The notes beneath the pieces were generated by a model. The model was not told the DNA's origin. It was given only the letters and a program-made list of their open reading frames with translations, and made no database searches. Of a stretch of 64,000 nucleotides of DNA, positions 1-9,506 are shown piece by piece. The DNA is from Nocardia beijingensis NBRC 16342 (GTDB lineage Bacteria > Actinomycetota > Actinomycetes > Mycobacteriales > Mycobacteriaceae). Both the position numbers and the translations under genes were made by a program. How positions within the stretch are numbered: the first letter of the stretch is position 1; each line of letters begins with the position of its first letter. Where the stretch lies: positions 124,001-188,000 of the forward strand of contig NZ_BDBC01000007.1 of NCBI RefSeq assembly GCF_001612785.1. The letters are read 5' to 3'.

Positions 1-406
1 TCAGCAGGTGCCCCGCGACGACTTCCGGATCGAGCGCGGCCTCCGCCTCGGCCAGCACCGAACGCGCCGCGACCACCTTGCGCAGCGGTTGGGCCGGATC
101 GTTGAGCTGCTCCACCAGTTTGGTCACCCGTGCCACGTGCTCGGCCGGGCTGGGAATCTCGGTCACCGCCCGCACCGGCGGCAGTTCCGGCACCGCCGCG
201 GGCCGCCATGGTCCAGCGGTGTGCACCGCGTGCTCCGGCACGCTCAGCGCGGCGGGTTCTCGTGGATCGAAGGGCAGCGCCCCCACCACCAGCGGCGCAC
301 TGCCGTCCAGCAGCGCCGCGCGCGCTCGTCGCGCGTCGTCGAAGCGGACTCGGCTCCCATGACCCCGAACAACGCCGTCGGCCCGAGCGAGCAGGAACCC
401 ATCCAT
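1..406 (-). CDS. Isochorismate synthase, N-terminal part (runs off the left edge)
   Basis: The reverse strand reads in one frame from an ATG at 406 to the window edge, giving about 135 residues. The protein begins MDGFLLARADGVV and carries the segment LVVGALPFDP followed by a helix with RKVVAARSVL, which is the usual N-terminal layout of chorismate-utilising isochorismate synthases (EntC/MenF type). These enzymes convert chorismate to isochorismate for menaquinone or siderophore synthesis in the cytoplasm. The catalytic chorismate-binding C-terminal half lies outside the window, so the menaquinone or siderophore branch cannot be decided here. The family call rests on the N-terminal pattern only. 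Confidence 0.75.
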   Translation of the reverse strand, partial: MDGFLLARADGVVRGHGSRVRFDDARRARAALLDGSAPLVVGALPFDPREPAALSVPEHAVHTAGPWRPAAVPELPPVRAVTEIPSPAEHVARVTKLVEQLNDPAQPLRKVVAARSVLAEAEAALDPEVVAGHLL

Positions 407-473
407 GCACCCAACATAATCCCGTGGCCGCGTCCCACCGTGGTGGAGCGATCGAGATCTCACGCGAGCGCGG

Positions 474-947
474 TCACGGGTTCTTGCCGGGTGGGACGAG
501 CAGGACGGGGCGGTGGCAATGCTTGAGAACCGCGTCGGCCACGCTGCTGTGCAGGAGCGCGCGGAGGCCGGTGGCGCCGCGGGTGCCCGCCACGATGATG
601 TCGACGTCCAGCTCGTCGGCGCAGTCGACGATGGCGTTCCAGATGGTGGTGCCGCATTCGGCCGTGCGCGCCTCGGCGTTCAGTCCGGCCAGTCGTGCCA
701 GCCGCACGCCCTCTGCGTTGATCGCGCGCGCGTCGACGTAGGCGATGTCCTCGATCTCGTCGTCCGGCACCCACTCCGGTTGCATGACACCCGACAGCCC
801 CGACAGGCGAGCGGCTTGGCGCACCATCGGCTCCCACGCGGTGAGCACGACGGCCCGGTCGGCGCTGAGGAATCGTCCGGCGTATTCGACGGCGCGCTTG
901 GCGTTCTCGGAGCCGTCGTAGGCGATGAGCATCAGATCGCAGGGCAC
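474..947 (-). CDS. Universal stress protein (UspA family)
   Basis: A 157-residue single-domain Usp protein. It shows the start LMLIAYDGSENAKRAVEYA, and near the C-terminus the ATP-binding signature GTRGATGLRALLHSSVADAVLKH followed by PVLLVPPG (written here in two parts of the same loop and strand). Such proteins bind ATP and act in stress and dormancy responses in the cytoplasm. An ATG at 971 is possible, but the sequence AGGAGG lies at about 951-957, directly before a GTG at 947, so GTG 947 is chosen. The gene is monocistronic, 67 bp downstream of the isochorismate synthase start. Confidence 0.88.
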   Translation of the reverse strand: MPCDLMLIAYDGSENAKRAVEYAGRFLSADRAVVLTAWEPMVRQAARLSGLSGVMQPEWVPDDEIEDIAYVDARAINAEGVRLARLAGLNAEARTAECGTTIWNAIVDCADELDVDIIVAGTRGATGLRALLHSSVADAVLKHCHRPVLLVPPGKNP

Positions 948-1223
948 GATGACCTCCTGAGAAGGACGCACGGCGACACCTCGAGATTACCCCGCGCACG
1001 GCCGGGGGAACCGGCTCTTTCCTTACCGTGACCTGCCGGAACGTCATCGCGGCCGAGGCCGGCGTTGCAGGCGGATGACCGCGATGCCCGACGCGCCGAG
1101 GGGCCGCCGTGTCGAGGAATGACGTCCGGGGAGCAACGATCCGGCACCGGTGCGCGAGTTACCCGCCGGGTAGGGATGTAGCGAGTGCGGTCGCGCACGC
1201 CGCGGCGAGTACGGTTGACCTCT

Positions 1224-2387
1224 ATGCGGAAGACGCCTCTGCTCGTCCTCACCGTTCTCGCCGCCGTCGCCACCGCCTGCTCGAACGGCGGCTCCACCGA
1301 GTCGGCCTCGTCGAGTACGACCACCACGACGGACGCGACCACCGCCGCGATCCCCGTCACCAGCTCGGCGCCGCCGGACTGCAACGCGGGATACCTCGCG
1401 CAGTTCACCACCCGCCAGAAGCTCGCCCAGTTGCTGACCGTGGGCGTCACCGGCGCGGCCGACGCCACCAACGTGGTGCGCAACGAGCAGATCGGCGGCA
1501 TCTTCGTCGGCGGCTGGACCGACCAGGCGCTGCTCGCCTCCGGTCAGATCGCGCAGGTGAAGCAGGCGGCCAAGGTGCCGCTGATGGTGACCATCGATGA
1601 GGAGGGCGGCCGGGTCTCCCGGGTGCGCGACCTGATCGGCGCCGCGCCGTCGGCGCGGGAGACGGCGCAGACCATGAGCACGGAGCAGTTCTACGACGCG
1701 ACGCTGACCAGGGGCCGCGCGCTGAAGGATCTCGGCGTGACGGTGGACTTCGCTCCCGACGTCGACGTCAGCTCCCAGCCGGACGACTCCGTCATCGGCG
1801 ACCGCTCCTTCTCCGACGACCCGGAGGTGGTCACCCGCTACGCGGACGCCTACATCCGCGCCATGCGCGAGGTCGGCGTCGGCACGGTCATGAAGCACTT
1901 CCCCGGTCACGGTTCCGGGTCGGGCGACTCGCACACCGGCGCGGTGCGCACCCCGCCGCTGGACCAGATGCAGAACGTCGACCTGGTGCCGTTCCGCAAC
2001 CTGATCGGCTCGGGCGCGGCGGTGATGGTGGGTCACCTCGACGTGCCCGGATTGACCACTCCCAACGTCCCGGCCAGCATCAGCCCGGAAGCGATGCGTT
2101 TGCTGCGCGAGGGCACCGGCTACGGGGCCGCGCCGTTCCAGGGACCGATCTTCACCGACGATCTGGGTGGCATGGCGGCGATCACGAGCCGGATGTCGAT
2201 CGCGGACGCCGTCGAAGCCGCGTTGGTCGCCGGGGCGGACAGTGCCCTGTGGATCACCACCGATGCGGTGTCACAGGTGCTCGACCGGCTGGAGCAGGCG
2301 GTATCGAGCGGGCGACTGCCGATGGCCCAGGTGGATGCCTCGGTGTTGCGGTTGGCCGCGTACAAGGGCGCGCTGCCGCGCTGCTGA
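1224..2387 (+). CDS. lpqI: Lipoprotein beta-N-acetylhexosaminidase, glycoside hydrolase family 3 (LpqI/NagZ-like)
   Basis: A 387-residue protein with a lipoprotein signal peptide (MRKTPLLVLTVLAAVATAC, lipobox Cys at residue 19), a Ser/Thr-rich linker, then a GH3 barrel. The NagZ hallmark KHFPGHG...GDSH starts near residue 224, supplying the His/Asp acid-base loop, and FTDDLGG near 310 holds the Asp nucleophile. It would remove N-acetylglucosamine from cell-wall muropeptides outside the membrane. An ATG at 1185 is in frame, but the residues before 1224 do not fit a signal peptide. The order lpqI then tetR matches M. tuberculosis Rv0237-Rv0238. Confidence 0.9.
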   Translation: MRKTPLLVLTVLAAVATACSNGGSTESASSSTTTTTDATTAAIPVTSSAPPDCNAGYLAQFTTRQKLAQLLTVGVTGAADATNVVRNEQIGGIFVGGWTDQALLASGQIAQVKQAAKVPLMVTIDEEGGRVSRVRDLIGAAPSARETAQTMSTEQFYDATLTRGRALKDLGVTVDFAPDVDVSSQPDDSVIGDRSFSDDPEVVTRYADAYIRAMREVGVGTVMKHFPGHGSGSGDSHTGAVRTPPLDQMQNVDLVPFRNLIGSGAAVMVGHLDVPGLTTPNVPASISPEAMRLLREGTGYGAAPFQGPIFTDDLGGMAAITSRMSIADAVEAALVAGADSALWITTDAVSQVLDRLEQAVSSGRLPMAQVDASVLRLAAYKGALPRC

Positions 2388-2441
2388 CGCGCGCCGCACC
2401 GTCGGGCCGGGCGACTGGTGAGCAAATCGGACCGCCGGAAC

Positions 2442-2455
2442 TTACCTTGGAGTAA
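2442..2455. promoter_or_regulatory. TTAC-N6-GTAA palindrome upstream of tetR
   Basis: The sequence CTTACCTTGGAGTAAT contains TTAC and GTAA arms separated by six bases. It ends 31 bp before the ATG of the TetR gene. The flanks resemble the larger palindrome at 6862-6893 (AACTTAC...GAGTAA shared). It is a likely autoregulatory operator; the assignment to this TetR is inferred. Confidence 0.6.
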
Positions 2456-2486
2456 TATATGAGATTCACCTGTGGTAGGAGTGTGG

Positions 2487-3086
2487 ATGGCGGGCGGTAC
2501 GAAGCGGCTTCCGCGGGCGGTGCGCGAGCAGCAGATGCTCGACGCCGCCGTGGAGGTCTTCTCGCGTAGAGGCTTCCACGACACGTCGATGGACGCGATC
2601 GCCGCCGAGGCGAAGATCTCGAAGCCGATGCTGTATCTGTACTACGGCTCCAAGGACGAACTCTTCCGCGCCTGCATCCAGCGGGAGGGGATGCGGTTCA
2701 TCGAATCCGTCGCGCCCGCGGGCAACCCGCTGCTCACCCCGCACGAACAGGTGCGCACCGCGCTGGAAGGCTTTCTCGGCTTCGTCGACCGCAACCGGCG
2801 TTCCTGGCAGGTGCTCTACCGGCAGGCCATCGGCCAGCAGGCGTTCGCCTCGGAGATCGAGAACGCGCGCGAACGCGTCATCGAACTGACCGCCAAACTG
2901 CTCGAGTCCAGCGCCAAGCACGCCGAGCCCGGGACCAATTTCGACGTCGTCGCGGTGGCCGTGATCGGCGCGGGCGAGGCCATCGCCGACCGCCTGGCCA
3001 GCGGCCGGATCGAGGTCGCCGAGGCCGTCGACCTGCTCGACGATCTGGCCTGGCGCGGTCTGGCGGGCCGGAAGAAAGCCGAGTAG
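2487..3086 (+). CDS. TetR-family transcriptional regulator
   Basis: A 199-residue regulator. The N-terminal helix-turn-helix spans about residues 15-60 (REQQMLDAAVEVFSRRGFHD, then SMDAIAAEAKISKPMLYLYYGSKDEL), followed by an all-helical ligand domain. GTG codons at 2472 and 2481 are in frame, but TAGGAG at 2476-2481 is best spaced for ATG 2487. It occupies the place of Rv0238 beside lpqI and the htdX-fabG4-fadA2 genes. The same TTAC-N6-GTAA palindrome precedes this gene, the fabG4/fadA2 divergent region and fadE5, so it probably represses that fatty-acid module in response to an acyl-CoA or lipid. The ligand cannot be seen from sequence. Confidence 0.85.
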   Translation: MAGGTKRLPRAVREQQMLDAAVEVFSRRGFHDTSMDAIAAEAKISKPMLYLYYGSKDELFRACIQREGMRFIESVAPAGNPLLTPHEQVRTALEGFLGFVDRNRRSWQVLYRQAIGQQAFASEIENARERVIELTAKLLESSAKHAEPGTNFDVVAVAVIGAGEAIADRLASGRIEVAEAVDLLDDLAWRGLAGRKKAE

Positions 3087-3195
3087 CCCGCCTCCTGCCC
3101 GGACCGGTTGCTTCCACGCCGCCCTCCTGCCAAAGTGCGTGAGTTCGCACAGCGCGGACCGGCTCGCCGGAAGAGCCGGGGAGAACGGGGCGGAA

Positions 3196-4434
3196 GTGTT
3201 CGGGTTGCTCAGGCCGTGTGCGCACGGCGCTCAGAAGTACGGAATCGATGCGGCCGAATGGCAGGCGCATCTGTGCGGTTTGTGTCTCGGCTTGCGCGAC
3301 GGGCACGGTCAGCTCGCCCGCGCCACCACCAACAAGGACGCGCTGGTGCTGAGCATGCTCACCGAGGCGCAGTCCGGATCGGCGGCGCGCGTCACCGCGG
3401 CGCCGTGCCCGCTGCGCGGGATGCGCCGCGCGTCGGTGGTCACCGCCGACGCGCCCGGCGTTCAGCTCGCCACCACCGCCTCGTTGCTGTTGGCGGCGGC
3501 CAAGATTCGCGATCACGTCGACGACGGTGAGGTGGCCGCACTCGCGCGGAGGCCGCTGGCGAAAGCCGCGACGCGGTGGCACCGGGAGGCCCGCACGGGC
3601 GCCGCGCGGATCGGGCTCGACGTCGAACCGCTCGTCGCGGCGCTCGACGCGCAGGTGCGGTTGGAGCAGCAGGCGCAAGAGCTGGTCGGCGTGGGCGGGC
3701 CCGCGTTCGTGCCGGAATCGCTTGCGGATTCCACGCATTGGCGTTCGGCGATGTCGTCGGCCGACCCGATCGACCGGCTGACCGCACCCACCCAGCTGTG
3801 CGCGTCGGCGTTCTTCGCGCACACCGCCGTACTCGCCGACCGTCCGGACAATGTCGACGCGCTGCGCGAAGCGGGGTGGCACTTCGGCCGGATCGCGCAT
3901 CTGGCCGACGCCGTGACCGACTACGACGACGACGCGGGCAACGACCGCTTCAACCCGCTCGCGGCCACCGGCACCAGCATGCCGGAGGCATACGACCTGA
4001 TGCGGCAATCCAACTCGCGTCTGCGCGCGGCGGTCGCGGCGGCCGAGCTCAGCCGGGTGCCCACCGTCCGCTGGATGCTGCTCGACCCGCTGAGCGCGGT
4101 GCTGCGGCGTATCGGCGGCGGACTCGGCGCGTTCGCCGCCCACACCTGCTCGGTGTCGCCCGGCGCCGAAGGGGCGTCGCGGACCGATGTCCGTGCCCAC
4201 GCACACGGAACACGTCACCGTCCGCCGACTCGCCGCCCGGGTATCGGTGAGTCGCTGGCGCTCATCCTGGGCGCCTACTGCACCGGTTACGCCTGCTGCG
4301 CCGACCACACGCAACCGTGCACGGGCGAGCGCAAGGACGCGTGGATCAAGAACTGCGACTGCGGCGATTGCGGTGACTGCGGCGGATGCGATTGCGGTGA
4401 TTGCAACTGCTGCGACTGCGGTTGCGACTGCTGA
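3196..4434 (+). CDS. DUF5685 family protein with Cys-rich C-terminal tail
   Basis: A 412-residue protein starting VFGLLRPCAHG, the conserved opening of DUF5685 proteins, with CGLCLGLRDGHGQLAR near residue 28. The middle is alpha-helical and has Asp clusters (KIRDHVDDGE and HLADAVTDYDDDAGNDRFNP). The last 26 residues contain 12 cysteines in CD/CGD repeats, and there is another Cys cluster (YCTGYACCAD) just before. An earlier GTG at 3139 is in frame, but GTG 3196 follows GGGGCGGAA and gives the family start. The function is unknown; the tail would suit metal binding. The Asp clusters recall isoprenoid-synthase folds, which is speculative. Confidence 0.75.
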   Translation: MFGLLRPCAHGAQKYGIDAAEWQAHLCGLCLGLRDGHGQLARATTNKDALVLSMLTEAQSGSAARVTAAPCPLRGMRRASVVTADAPGVQLATTASLLLAAAKIRDHVDDGEVAALARRPLAKAATRWHREARTGAARIGLDVEPLVAALDAQVRLEQQAQELVGVGGPAFVPESLADSTHWRSAMSSADPIDRLTAPTQLCASAFFAHTAVLADRPDNVDALREAGWHFGRIAHLADAVTDYDDDAGNDRFNPLAATGTSMPEAYDLMRQSNSRLRAAVAAAELSRVPTVRWMLLDPLSAVLRRIGGGLGAFAAHTCSVSPGAEGASRTDVRAHAHGTRHRPPTRRPGIGESLALILGAYCTGYACCADHTQPCTGERKDAWIKNCDCGDCGDCGGCDCGDCNCCDCGCDC

Positions 4435-4482
4435 GCGATTCCCCCGAGCGTCGCACGGCTCGGCCTACTCCGAAAAGCACGA

Positions 4483-4517
4483 AGCCGCATCCCGATTCGG
4501 GGAATCGGGATGCGGCT
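4483..4517. terminator. Bidirectional terminator between converging genes
   Basis: AGCCGCATCCCGATTC pairs perfectly with GAATCGGGATGCGGCT over a 3-base GGG loop. This 16-bp stem lies between the rightward DUF5685 gene and the leftward htdX gene. Confidence 0.85.
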
Positions 4518-4527
4518 CGCGAATGGT

Positions 4528-5418
4528 TCAGCGCAGGGTGGCCGTCAGATGCGGGTACCCCTTCTTCGGGTGACGCAGCGCCAGATCCCACCCGCCTTCG
4601 ACCTGATCGGCGTACAGGTTGACGGTGGAGGGCAGCAGAATCGGCTTGCCGAACTTGACCGAGTACGTGGTCTGCTCCGGAATGCGACCCTCGACCGCGC
4701 CGAGAACGGTCGCCGCCGACCACATGCCGTGCGCGATCGACCGGGGGAAGCCGAACGCCTTGGCGCCCAACGCCGACGTGTGGATCGGATTGTGGTCACC
4801 GGACGCGGCCGCGTACCGGGTGATCGTCTTCTGATCCACCCGCAGGGTGCGCAGCGGGGGCGGCGGAACCTCCTCCGGCTTCGGCTCCGGCTTGGGCTCG
4901 CCCGACAGCGAGGTGCGCTGCTGGTGCAGGAACGTGGTGACCTGGTGCCACACCTGCTCCCGGCCCACCTTCACGTCGCTGATCGCGTCCACGAGCAGGC
5001 CCTTCGGGTGCTCGCGCAGGTTCTCGATGTGCGTGCGGATGTCCAGCGGCTCGCTCACCGAGATCTCGCGGGTGCGCTCGATGACGTTCTGCGCGTGCAC
5101 CGCGCCCACCGCGACGAACGGGAAGTCCCGCGCCACCACCAGCTGCATGGCCAGCGGGAAGGTGAGGATGAACGGATAGGTCAGCGGGAGCGCGTCACCG
5201 AACCGCAGGCCGGTCGCGCGGCAGTAGGCGGCCAGATGATCCGGGTCGACCCGCAGCCCGTCGAGCCGCACGGCCCGGTCCGGCAGCGTCGGCTTGCGCG
5301 CCGACAGCAGCGGCACCGCGCCGAGCGCGGCCTTGACGAACAGGCGGCTGTTCTTCGGCGGTTCGGTGAGGGCGATCACCTGGGTCTTCTCCTTGCCTGC
5401 CGGAGCCTGGGTCATCAT
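4528..5418 (-). CDS. htdX: 3-hydroxyacyl-thioester dehydratase, MaoC/hotdog type (HtdX-like)
   Basis: A 296-residue double-hotdog protein. The C-terminal half carries the hydratase-2 active-site motif [20 protein letters not shown] followed by AHGMW, with the catalytic Asp and His about residue 210. The N-terminal half is the degenerate hotdog usual in this family. It would hydrate or dehydrate 3-hydroxyacyl-CoA or -ACP in fatty-acid metabolism. Its ATG at 5418 overlaps the stop of the upstream reductase gene as ATGA, so the two are probably translationally coupled. The pair htdX-fabG4 is the same as Rv0241c-Rv0242c, and lies in the putative TTAC-N6-GTAA regulon. Confidence 0.9.
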   Translation of the reverse strand: MMTQAPAGKEKTQVIALTEPPKNSRLFVKAALGAVPLLSARKPTLPDRAVRLDGLRVDPDHLAAYCRATGLRFGDALPLTYPFILTFPLAMQLVVARDFPFVAVGAVHAQNVIERTREISVSEPLDIRTHIENLREHPKGLLVDAISDVKVGREQVWHQVTTFLHQQRTSLSGEPKPEPKPEEVPPPPLRTLRVDQKTITRYAAASGDHNPIHTSALGAKAFGFPRSIAHGMWSAATVLGAVEGRIPEQTTYSVKFGKPILLPSTVNLYADQVEGGWDLALRHPKKGYPHLTATLR

Positions 5419-6776
5419 GCTCCGATCAGGCTCTGCCCGCAGACCCGCACCACGTTGCCGGTGACCGCGTTCGACGCCGGGCTCGCGAAGTAGGCGATGG
5501 TCTCGGCGACGTCGACGGTCTGGCCGCCCTGCAGCAGCGAGCTCATCAGCCTGCCCGCTTCCCGGGTGGCCAGCGGGATGGCGGCGGTCATCGCGGTCTC
5601 GATGAAACCGGGCGCGACGGCGTTGATGGTGATGTTCTTCTCCGCCAGCTTCGGCGCCTCGGCGTTCACCATGCCGATGACGCCCGCTTTGGACGCGCCG
5701 TAGTTGGTCTGCCCGCGGTTGCCCGCGATGCCCGCGATCGAGGACACGTCGATCACGCGACCGCCTTCCTTCAGCGCGCCCCTGGCCACCAGGCCCTCGG
5801 TGATCCGGTGCGGCGCGGCGAGATTCACGTTGATGACCGCGTTCCAGCGGCCCTCGTCCATGTTCGCCAGCAGCTTGTCGCGGGTGATGCCCGCGTTGTG
5901 CACGACGATGTCGATGCCGCCGAAACGCTCGGTGGCGAACTCGGCCAGCTTCTCCGCCGCGTCGGGCGCGGTCACGTCGAGCGCGAGCGCGGTGCCGCCC
6001 ACCTTGTTCGCGGTCTGCGACAGCGCCTCGCCCGCCGCCGGGATGTCGGCCACGATCACCTGGGCGCCGTCGCGGGCGAACACCTCGGCGATGGTCGCGC
6101 CGATGCCGCGCGCCGCGCCGGTCACCACCGCGACCTTGCCCTCGAGCGGGCGGTCCCAGTCGGCGGGCGCGGTCGAGTCGTCCTTGCCGACCCGGATGAC
6201 CTGGCCGTCGACGAACGCCGACTTGGCTGAGAGCAGGAAGCGCAGGGTCGACTCCAGGCCGGTCGCCGCGGCGGACGCCTCGGGGTGCAGGTAGACCAGC
6301 TGGGCGGTCGAGCCGCGCAGCAGTTCCTTGCCCACCGAACGGGTGAAGCCCTCCAGCGCGCGCTGCGCGATCTGCTCGTCCACGCTCGAAGTCAGCTCCG
6401 GGGTGGTGCCGATGACCACGACGCGCCCGGACGGGGTGAGGCTGCGCATGGCGGGCTGGAAGAACTCGAACAGTTGCGAGAGGTCCTCGATGGTGCCGAT
6501 GCCGGTGGCGTCGAACACCAGGGCGCCGTACTTGGTGTCCTGGCTCGGGGCGTCGGCGAAGGTGTAGTCCGACAGCAGGGCGCGCACCGGCTCGGCGACC
6601 CGGCCCTTGCCGCCGAGCAGCACCGGCCCGGACAGCGGCGGCTCGCCCTTGACGTAGCGGCGCAGCGTCTCCGGCTTCGGCAGGCCGAGCTTGCCGGCCA
6701 GGAACGCGCCAGGCGCGGAGTGTACGAACGATCCATAGAGGTTGGGAGCACCCTTGCTCTTGCTGGCTGCCACTAT
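5415..6776 (-). CDS. fabG4: 3-oxoacyl-ACP/CoA reductase, high-molecular-weight FabG (FabG4)
   Basis: A 453-residue reductase, close to the 454 residues of M. tuberculosis FabG4. The N-terminal ~200 residues form a flavodoxin-like domain. The C-terminal part is an SDR with TGAARGIG (NAD(P)H binding), HNAGITRDK, and the catalytic YGASK near residue 365. It reduces 3-oxoacyl thioesters in the cytoplasm. In-frame ATGs lie further upstream, but GTG 6776 follows AGGTAGGAAT and gives the family length, and the upstream extension would cross the operator at 6862-6893. It is co-transcribed with htdX and divergent from fadA2. Confidence 0.9.
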   Translation of the reverse strand: MVAASKSKGAPNLYGSFVHSAPGAFLAGKLGLPKPETLRRYVKGEPPLSGPVLLGGKGRVAEPVRALLSDYTFADAPSQDTKYGALVFDATGIGTIEDLSQLFEFFQPAMRSLTPSGRVVVIGTTPELTSSVDEQIAQRALEGFTRSVGKELLRGSTAQLVYLHPEASAAATGLESTLRFLLSAKSAFVDGQVIRVGKDDSTAPADWDRPLEGKVAVVTGAARGIGATIAEVFARDGAQVIVADIPAAGEALSQTANKVGGTALALDVTAPDAAEKLAEFATERFGGIDIVVHNAGITRDKLLANMDEGRWNAVINVNLAAPHRITEGLVARGALKEGGRVIDVSSIAGIAGNRGQTNYGASKAGVIGMVNAEAPKLAEKNITINAVAPGFIETAMTAAIPLATREAGRLMSSLLQGGQTVDVAETIAYFASPASNAVTGNVVRVCGQSLIGA

Positions 6777-6861
6777 TCCTACCTTTTCTGAGTTCTGTCT
6801 CTCGGGTCTGGGTATCGCCCCTGCGTGGTCTGCTGGCGCACTTTTGCGGGGGTACGTGTCG

Positions 6862-6893
6862 ACATTAAACTTACTCCAGAGTAAGTTTAATGT
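6862..6893. promoter_or_regulatory. 32-bp perfect palindrome in the fabG4/fadA2 divergent promoter
   Basis: The arm ACATTAAACTTACTC is followed by CA and then by its exact reverse complement GAGTAAGTTTAATGT. The core is TTAC-TCCAGA-GTAA at 6871-6884. It sits about 95 bp from both the fabG4 and fadA2 starts, so one bound dimer could control both directions. The same core recurs before tetR and fadE5. This is a strong operator candidate; the binding protein is inferred to be the TetR at 2487. Confidence 0.75.
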
Positions 6894-6982
6894 AAACAAC
6901 CGCGACGGGGCGCCGAGCAGCGCGGAATGTCCGCGCTCCACCGGGCCGCCGGGACACCCATCCACGAACCTTGGAGACTCGA

Positions 6983-8305
6983 GTGACTAGCAAAGCCCGT
7001 TCGGCCAAGAGTGCCGCCAAGACCGGCAGGACCACCCGTCCGGTCGCGATCGTCGGTGGCAACCGGATTCCGTTCGCTCGCTCCGACAAGGCGTACGCGC
7101 ACGCCTCCAACCAGGACATGTTCACCGCCGCGCTGGACGGGCTCGTCAGCCGCTTCGGCTTGCAGGGCGAGCGGCTCGGCATGGTCGCAGGCGGCGCCGT
7201 GCTCAAGCGGGTCGGCGAGCACGGCCTGATCCGGGAGAGCGTGCTCGGCAGCAAGCTCAGCCCCTACACCCCGGCGCACGACCTGCAGCTGGCCTGCGGC
7301 ACCGGCCTCCAGGCGATCGTCACCGTCGGTGACGCGATCGCCGCGGGCCGGATCGAAGCGGGCATCGGCGGCGGCACCGACACCACCTCGGACGCCCCGA
7401 TCGGCGTGAGCGAGGGCATGCGCGAGTGGATGCTCGACGCCAACCGCGCCAAGACCGGCAAGGACCGCCTCAAGCTGGTCGGCCAGCTGCGCCCGAGCAT
7501 GCTCGGCATCGAGATCCCGCGCAACGCCGAGCCGCGCACCGGGCTGTCCATGGGCGAGCACGCCGCCATCACCGCCAAGGAGTTCGGCATCCCGCGCGAA
7601 GCGCAGGACGAGCTGGCCTACCTGTCGCACAAGAACATGGCGGCCGCCTACGACCGCGGTTTCTTCGACGACCTCATCACGCCGTTCCTCGGCCTGACCC
7701 GCGACGACAACCTGCGGCCGAACTCCTCGATCGAGAAGCTGGCGACGCTGAAGCCGGTCTTCGGGGTCAAAGCGGGCGACGCGACCATGACCGCGGGCAA
7801 CTCCACCCCGCTGACCGACGGCGCCTCCGCGGTGCTGCTGTCCAGCGAGGAGTGGGCCACCGAGCGCAAGCTGCCGGTGCTGGCGCACCTGGTGGACAGC
7901 GAGGTCGCGGCGGTCGACTACATCCACGGCCCCGACGGCCTGCTGATGGCCCCCACCTACGCGGTGCCGCGCCTGCTCGCGCGCAACGGCCTGACCTTGC
8001 AGGACTTCGACTACTACGAGATCCACGAGGCGTTCGCCTCGGTCGTGCTGGCCACCCTGGCCGCGTGGGAGTCCGACGCCTACTGCAAGGAGCGCCTCGG
8101 CCTGGACGGCGCGCTCGGTTCGATCGATCGGGCCAAGCTGAACGTCAACGGCTCGTCGCTGGCCGCCGGTCACCCGTTCGCCGCCACCGGCGGCCGCATC
8201 GTGGCCTCCACCGCGAAGCTGCTGGCCGAAAAGGGCTCCGGCCGCGCGCTGATCTCCATCTGCGCTGCGGGCGGCCAGGGCGTCGTCGCGATCCTCGAGC
8301 GCTGA
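6983..8305 (+). CDS. fadA2: Acetyl-CoA C-acetyltransferase/3-ketoacyl-CoA thiolase (FadA2)
   Basis: A 440-residue thiolase, the same length as M. tuberculosis FadA2. The nucleophilic Cys is at about residue 105 in [20 protein letters not shown] lies near 349, [19 protein letters not shown] near 390, and the C-terminal SICAAGGQG with the second catalytic Cys near 427. It cleaves or condenses 3-ketoacyl-CoA in the cytoplasm. A TTG at 6971 is in frame, but GGAG at 6973-6976 places the start at GTG 6983. It is divergent from fabG4-htdX and shares their operator region, so the cluster supplies reductase, dehydratase and thiolase steps of one cycle. Confidence 0.92.
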   Translation: MTSKARSAKSAAKTGRTTRPVAIVGGNRIPFARSDKAYAHASNQDMFTAALDGLVSRFGLQGERLGMVAGGAVLKRVGEHGLIRESVLGSKLSPYTPAHDLQLACGTGLQAIVTVGDAIAAGRIEAGIGGGTDTTSDAPIGVSEGMREWMLDANRAKTGKDRLKLVGQLRPSMLGIEIPRNAEPRTGLSMGEHAAITAKEFGIPREAQDELAYLSHKNMAAAYDRGFFDDLITPFLGLTRDDNLRPNSSIEKLATLKPVFGVKAGDATMTAGNSTPLTDGASAVLLSSEEWATERKLPVLAHLVDSEVAAVDYIHGPDGLLMAPTYAVPRLLARNGLTLQDFDYYEIHEAFASVVLATLAAWESDAYCKERLGLDGALGSIDRAKLNVNGSSLAAGHPFAATGGRIVASTAKLLAEKGSGRALISICAAGGQGVVAILER

Positions 8306-8311
8306 CATGGT

Positions 8312-8351
8312 CGAAGGTGGTCCGATCGGTAACCCGGTCGGACCACCTTCG
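8312..8351. terminator. Bidirectional terminator fadA2/gnd
   Basis: CGAAGGTGGTCCGA and TCGGACCACCTTCG form a perfect 14-bp stem around a 12-base loop between the converging fadA2 and gnd genes. Confidence 0.85.
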
Positions 8352-8353
8352 CG

Positions 8354-9382
8354 TCATTTGCCGGGCAGCTCGATGTGCCCGCCGAAGGCTTTGCGCATCG
8401 CCGAGAGCACTTTGTCGGCGTACAGCGATTCGCCCCGCGAGGAGAATCGCTCGAACAGGGCGGAAGCCAGCACGGGCACGGGCACGCCGGTGTCGATGGC
8501 GGCATCGATGGTCCAGCGGCCCTCGCCGGAGTCGGACACCCGGCCGCTGTAGGAATCCAGGTTCGGGTCCGCGTGCAGCGCGGCCGCGGTGAGGTCGAGC
8601 AGCCAGGACGCGACCACCGATCCCCGCCGCCACACCTCGGTGATCTCGGGAATGTCCAGGTCGTACTGGTAGTACTCGGGGTGCTCCAGCGGCGTCTCCT
8701 CCGCCGAGAACTCGCCCGTGTGCTCGGCCCCGTAGTTGGCCCTTCGCAGAATGTTCAGCCCTTCGGCGTAGGCGGCCATCGCCCCGTACTCGATGCCGTT
8801 GTGCACCATCTTCACGAAATGGCCCGCGCCCACCGGGCCGCAGTGCAGATAACCCAGCTCGGCCGTGGACGGCTCGCCGGTGCGTCCCGGTGTCCGCTCC
8901 GCCGCCCCGAGACCGGGCGCGATGGATTTCAGCAGCGGGTCCAGGTGCTTCACCGGTTCGGCCTCGCCGCCGATCATCAGGCAGAAGCCGCGGGTCCGGC
9001 CGAACACCCCGCCCGAGGTGCCGATGTCGACGTAATGGATGCTTTTGGGCCGCAGGCGCTCCGCGCGCGCGAGATCCTCGTGGTAGCGGCTGTTGCCGCC
9101 GTCGATGACGATGTCTCCCGGTTCGAGCAGCTCAGCGACCTGCTCGATCACCGCCCCCGTCGCCCCGGCGGGGATCATCACCCAGACCACGCGCGGGGTC
9201 TCCAGCATGCCGACGAACTCGGTGAGATCGGTGCTGCCCCGGAAGCCGTCCCCGAGCTCGGCGCGAAGTTCATCGATGTGCGAGGAACGACGTTCGTATC
9301 CGACGGCGGTGTGTCCGTCCTCGACGACGCGGCGCACGATGTTCGCACCCATCCGGCCGAGGCCGATCATTCCCAGCTGCAT
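8354..9382 (-). CDS. gnd: 6-phosphogluconate dehydrogenase, decarboxylating (short form)
   Basis: A 342-residue enzyme starting MQLGMIGLGRMGANIVRR, the Rossmann GxGxxG motif. It also shows IDGGNSRYHEDL, the substrate motif GTSGGVFG, and the catalytic Lys region GHFVKMVHNGIEYG near residue 190. It oxidises 6-phosphogluconate to ribulose-5-phosphate and CO2 in the pentose phosphate pathway. The length fits the short class, which lacks the long C-terminal tail of E. coli Gnd. An ATG at 9391 lies directly after GGGAG, too close to serve; ATG 9382 is better spaced. Confidence 0.93.
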   Translation of the reverse strand: MQLGMIGLGRMGANIVRRVVEDGHTAVGYERRSSHIDELRAELGDGFRGSTDLTEFVGMLETPRVVWVMIPAGATGAVIEQVAELLEPGDIVIDGGNSRYHEDLARAERLRPKSIHYVDIGTSGGVFGRTRGFCLMIGGEAEPVKHLDPLLKSIAPGLGAAERTPGRTGEPSTAELGYLHCGPVGAGHFVKMVHNGIEYGAMAAYAEGLNILRRANYGAEHTGEFSAEETPLEHPEYYQYDLDIPEITEVWRRGSVVASWLLDLTAAALHADPNLDSYSGRVSDSGEGRWTIDAAIDTGVPVPVLASALFERFSSRGESLYADKVLSAMRKAFGGHIELPGK

Positions 9383-9506
9383 GCCATCCATCTCCCTCGT
9401 GTCTGCGAAGTCTTGCCGCGGGGTCGTCTCGATTCTCCCGCGTGGAATCCGTCACTGTTCGGTCCGCGGGTGTAACGCGGCCCGCGACAGCCCGATAAAC
9501 AGGTCG

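Noticed and set aside
244..438. Short leftward frame with a W-rich centre at the left edge
   Set aside because: It is frame-shifted relative to the isochorismate synthase coding frame, which is better supported by motifs and continues to the edge.
4346..4723. Leftward frame across the DUF5685 3' end and the htdX 3' end
   Set aside because: It lies under two real genes and the terminator stem; its Arg/Ser content is typical of GC-rich shadow frames.
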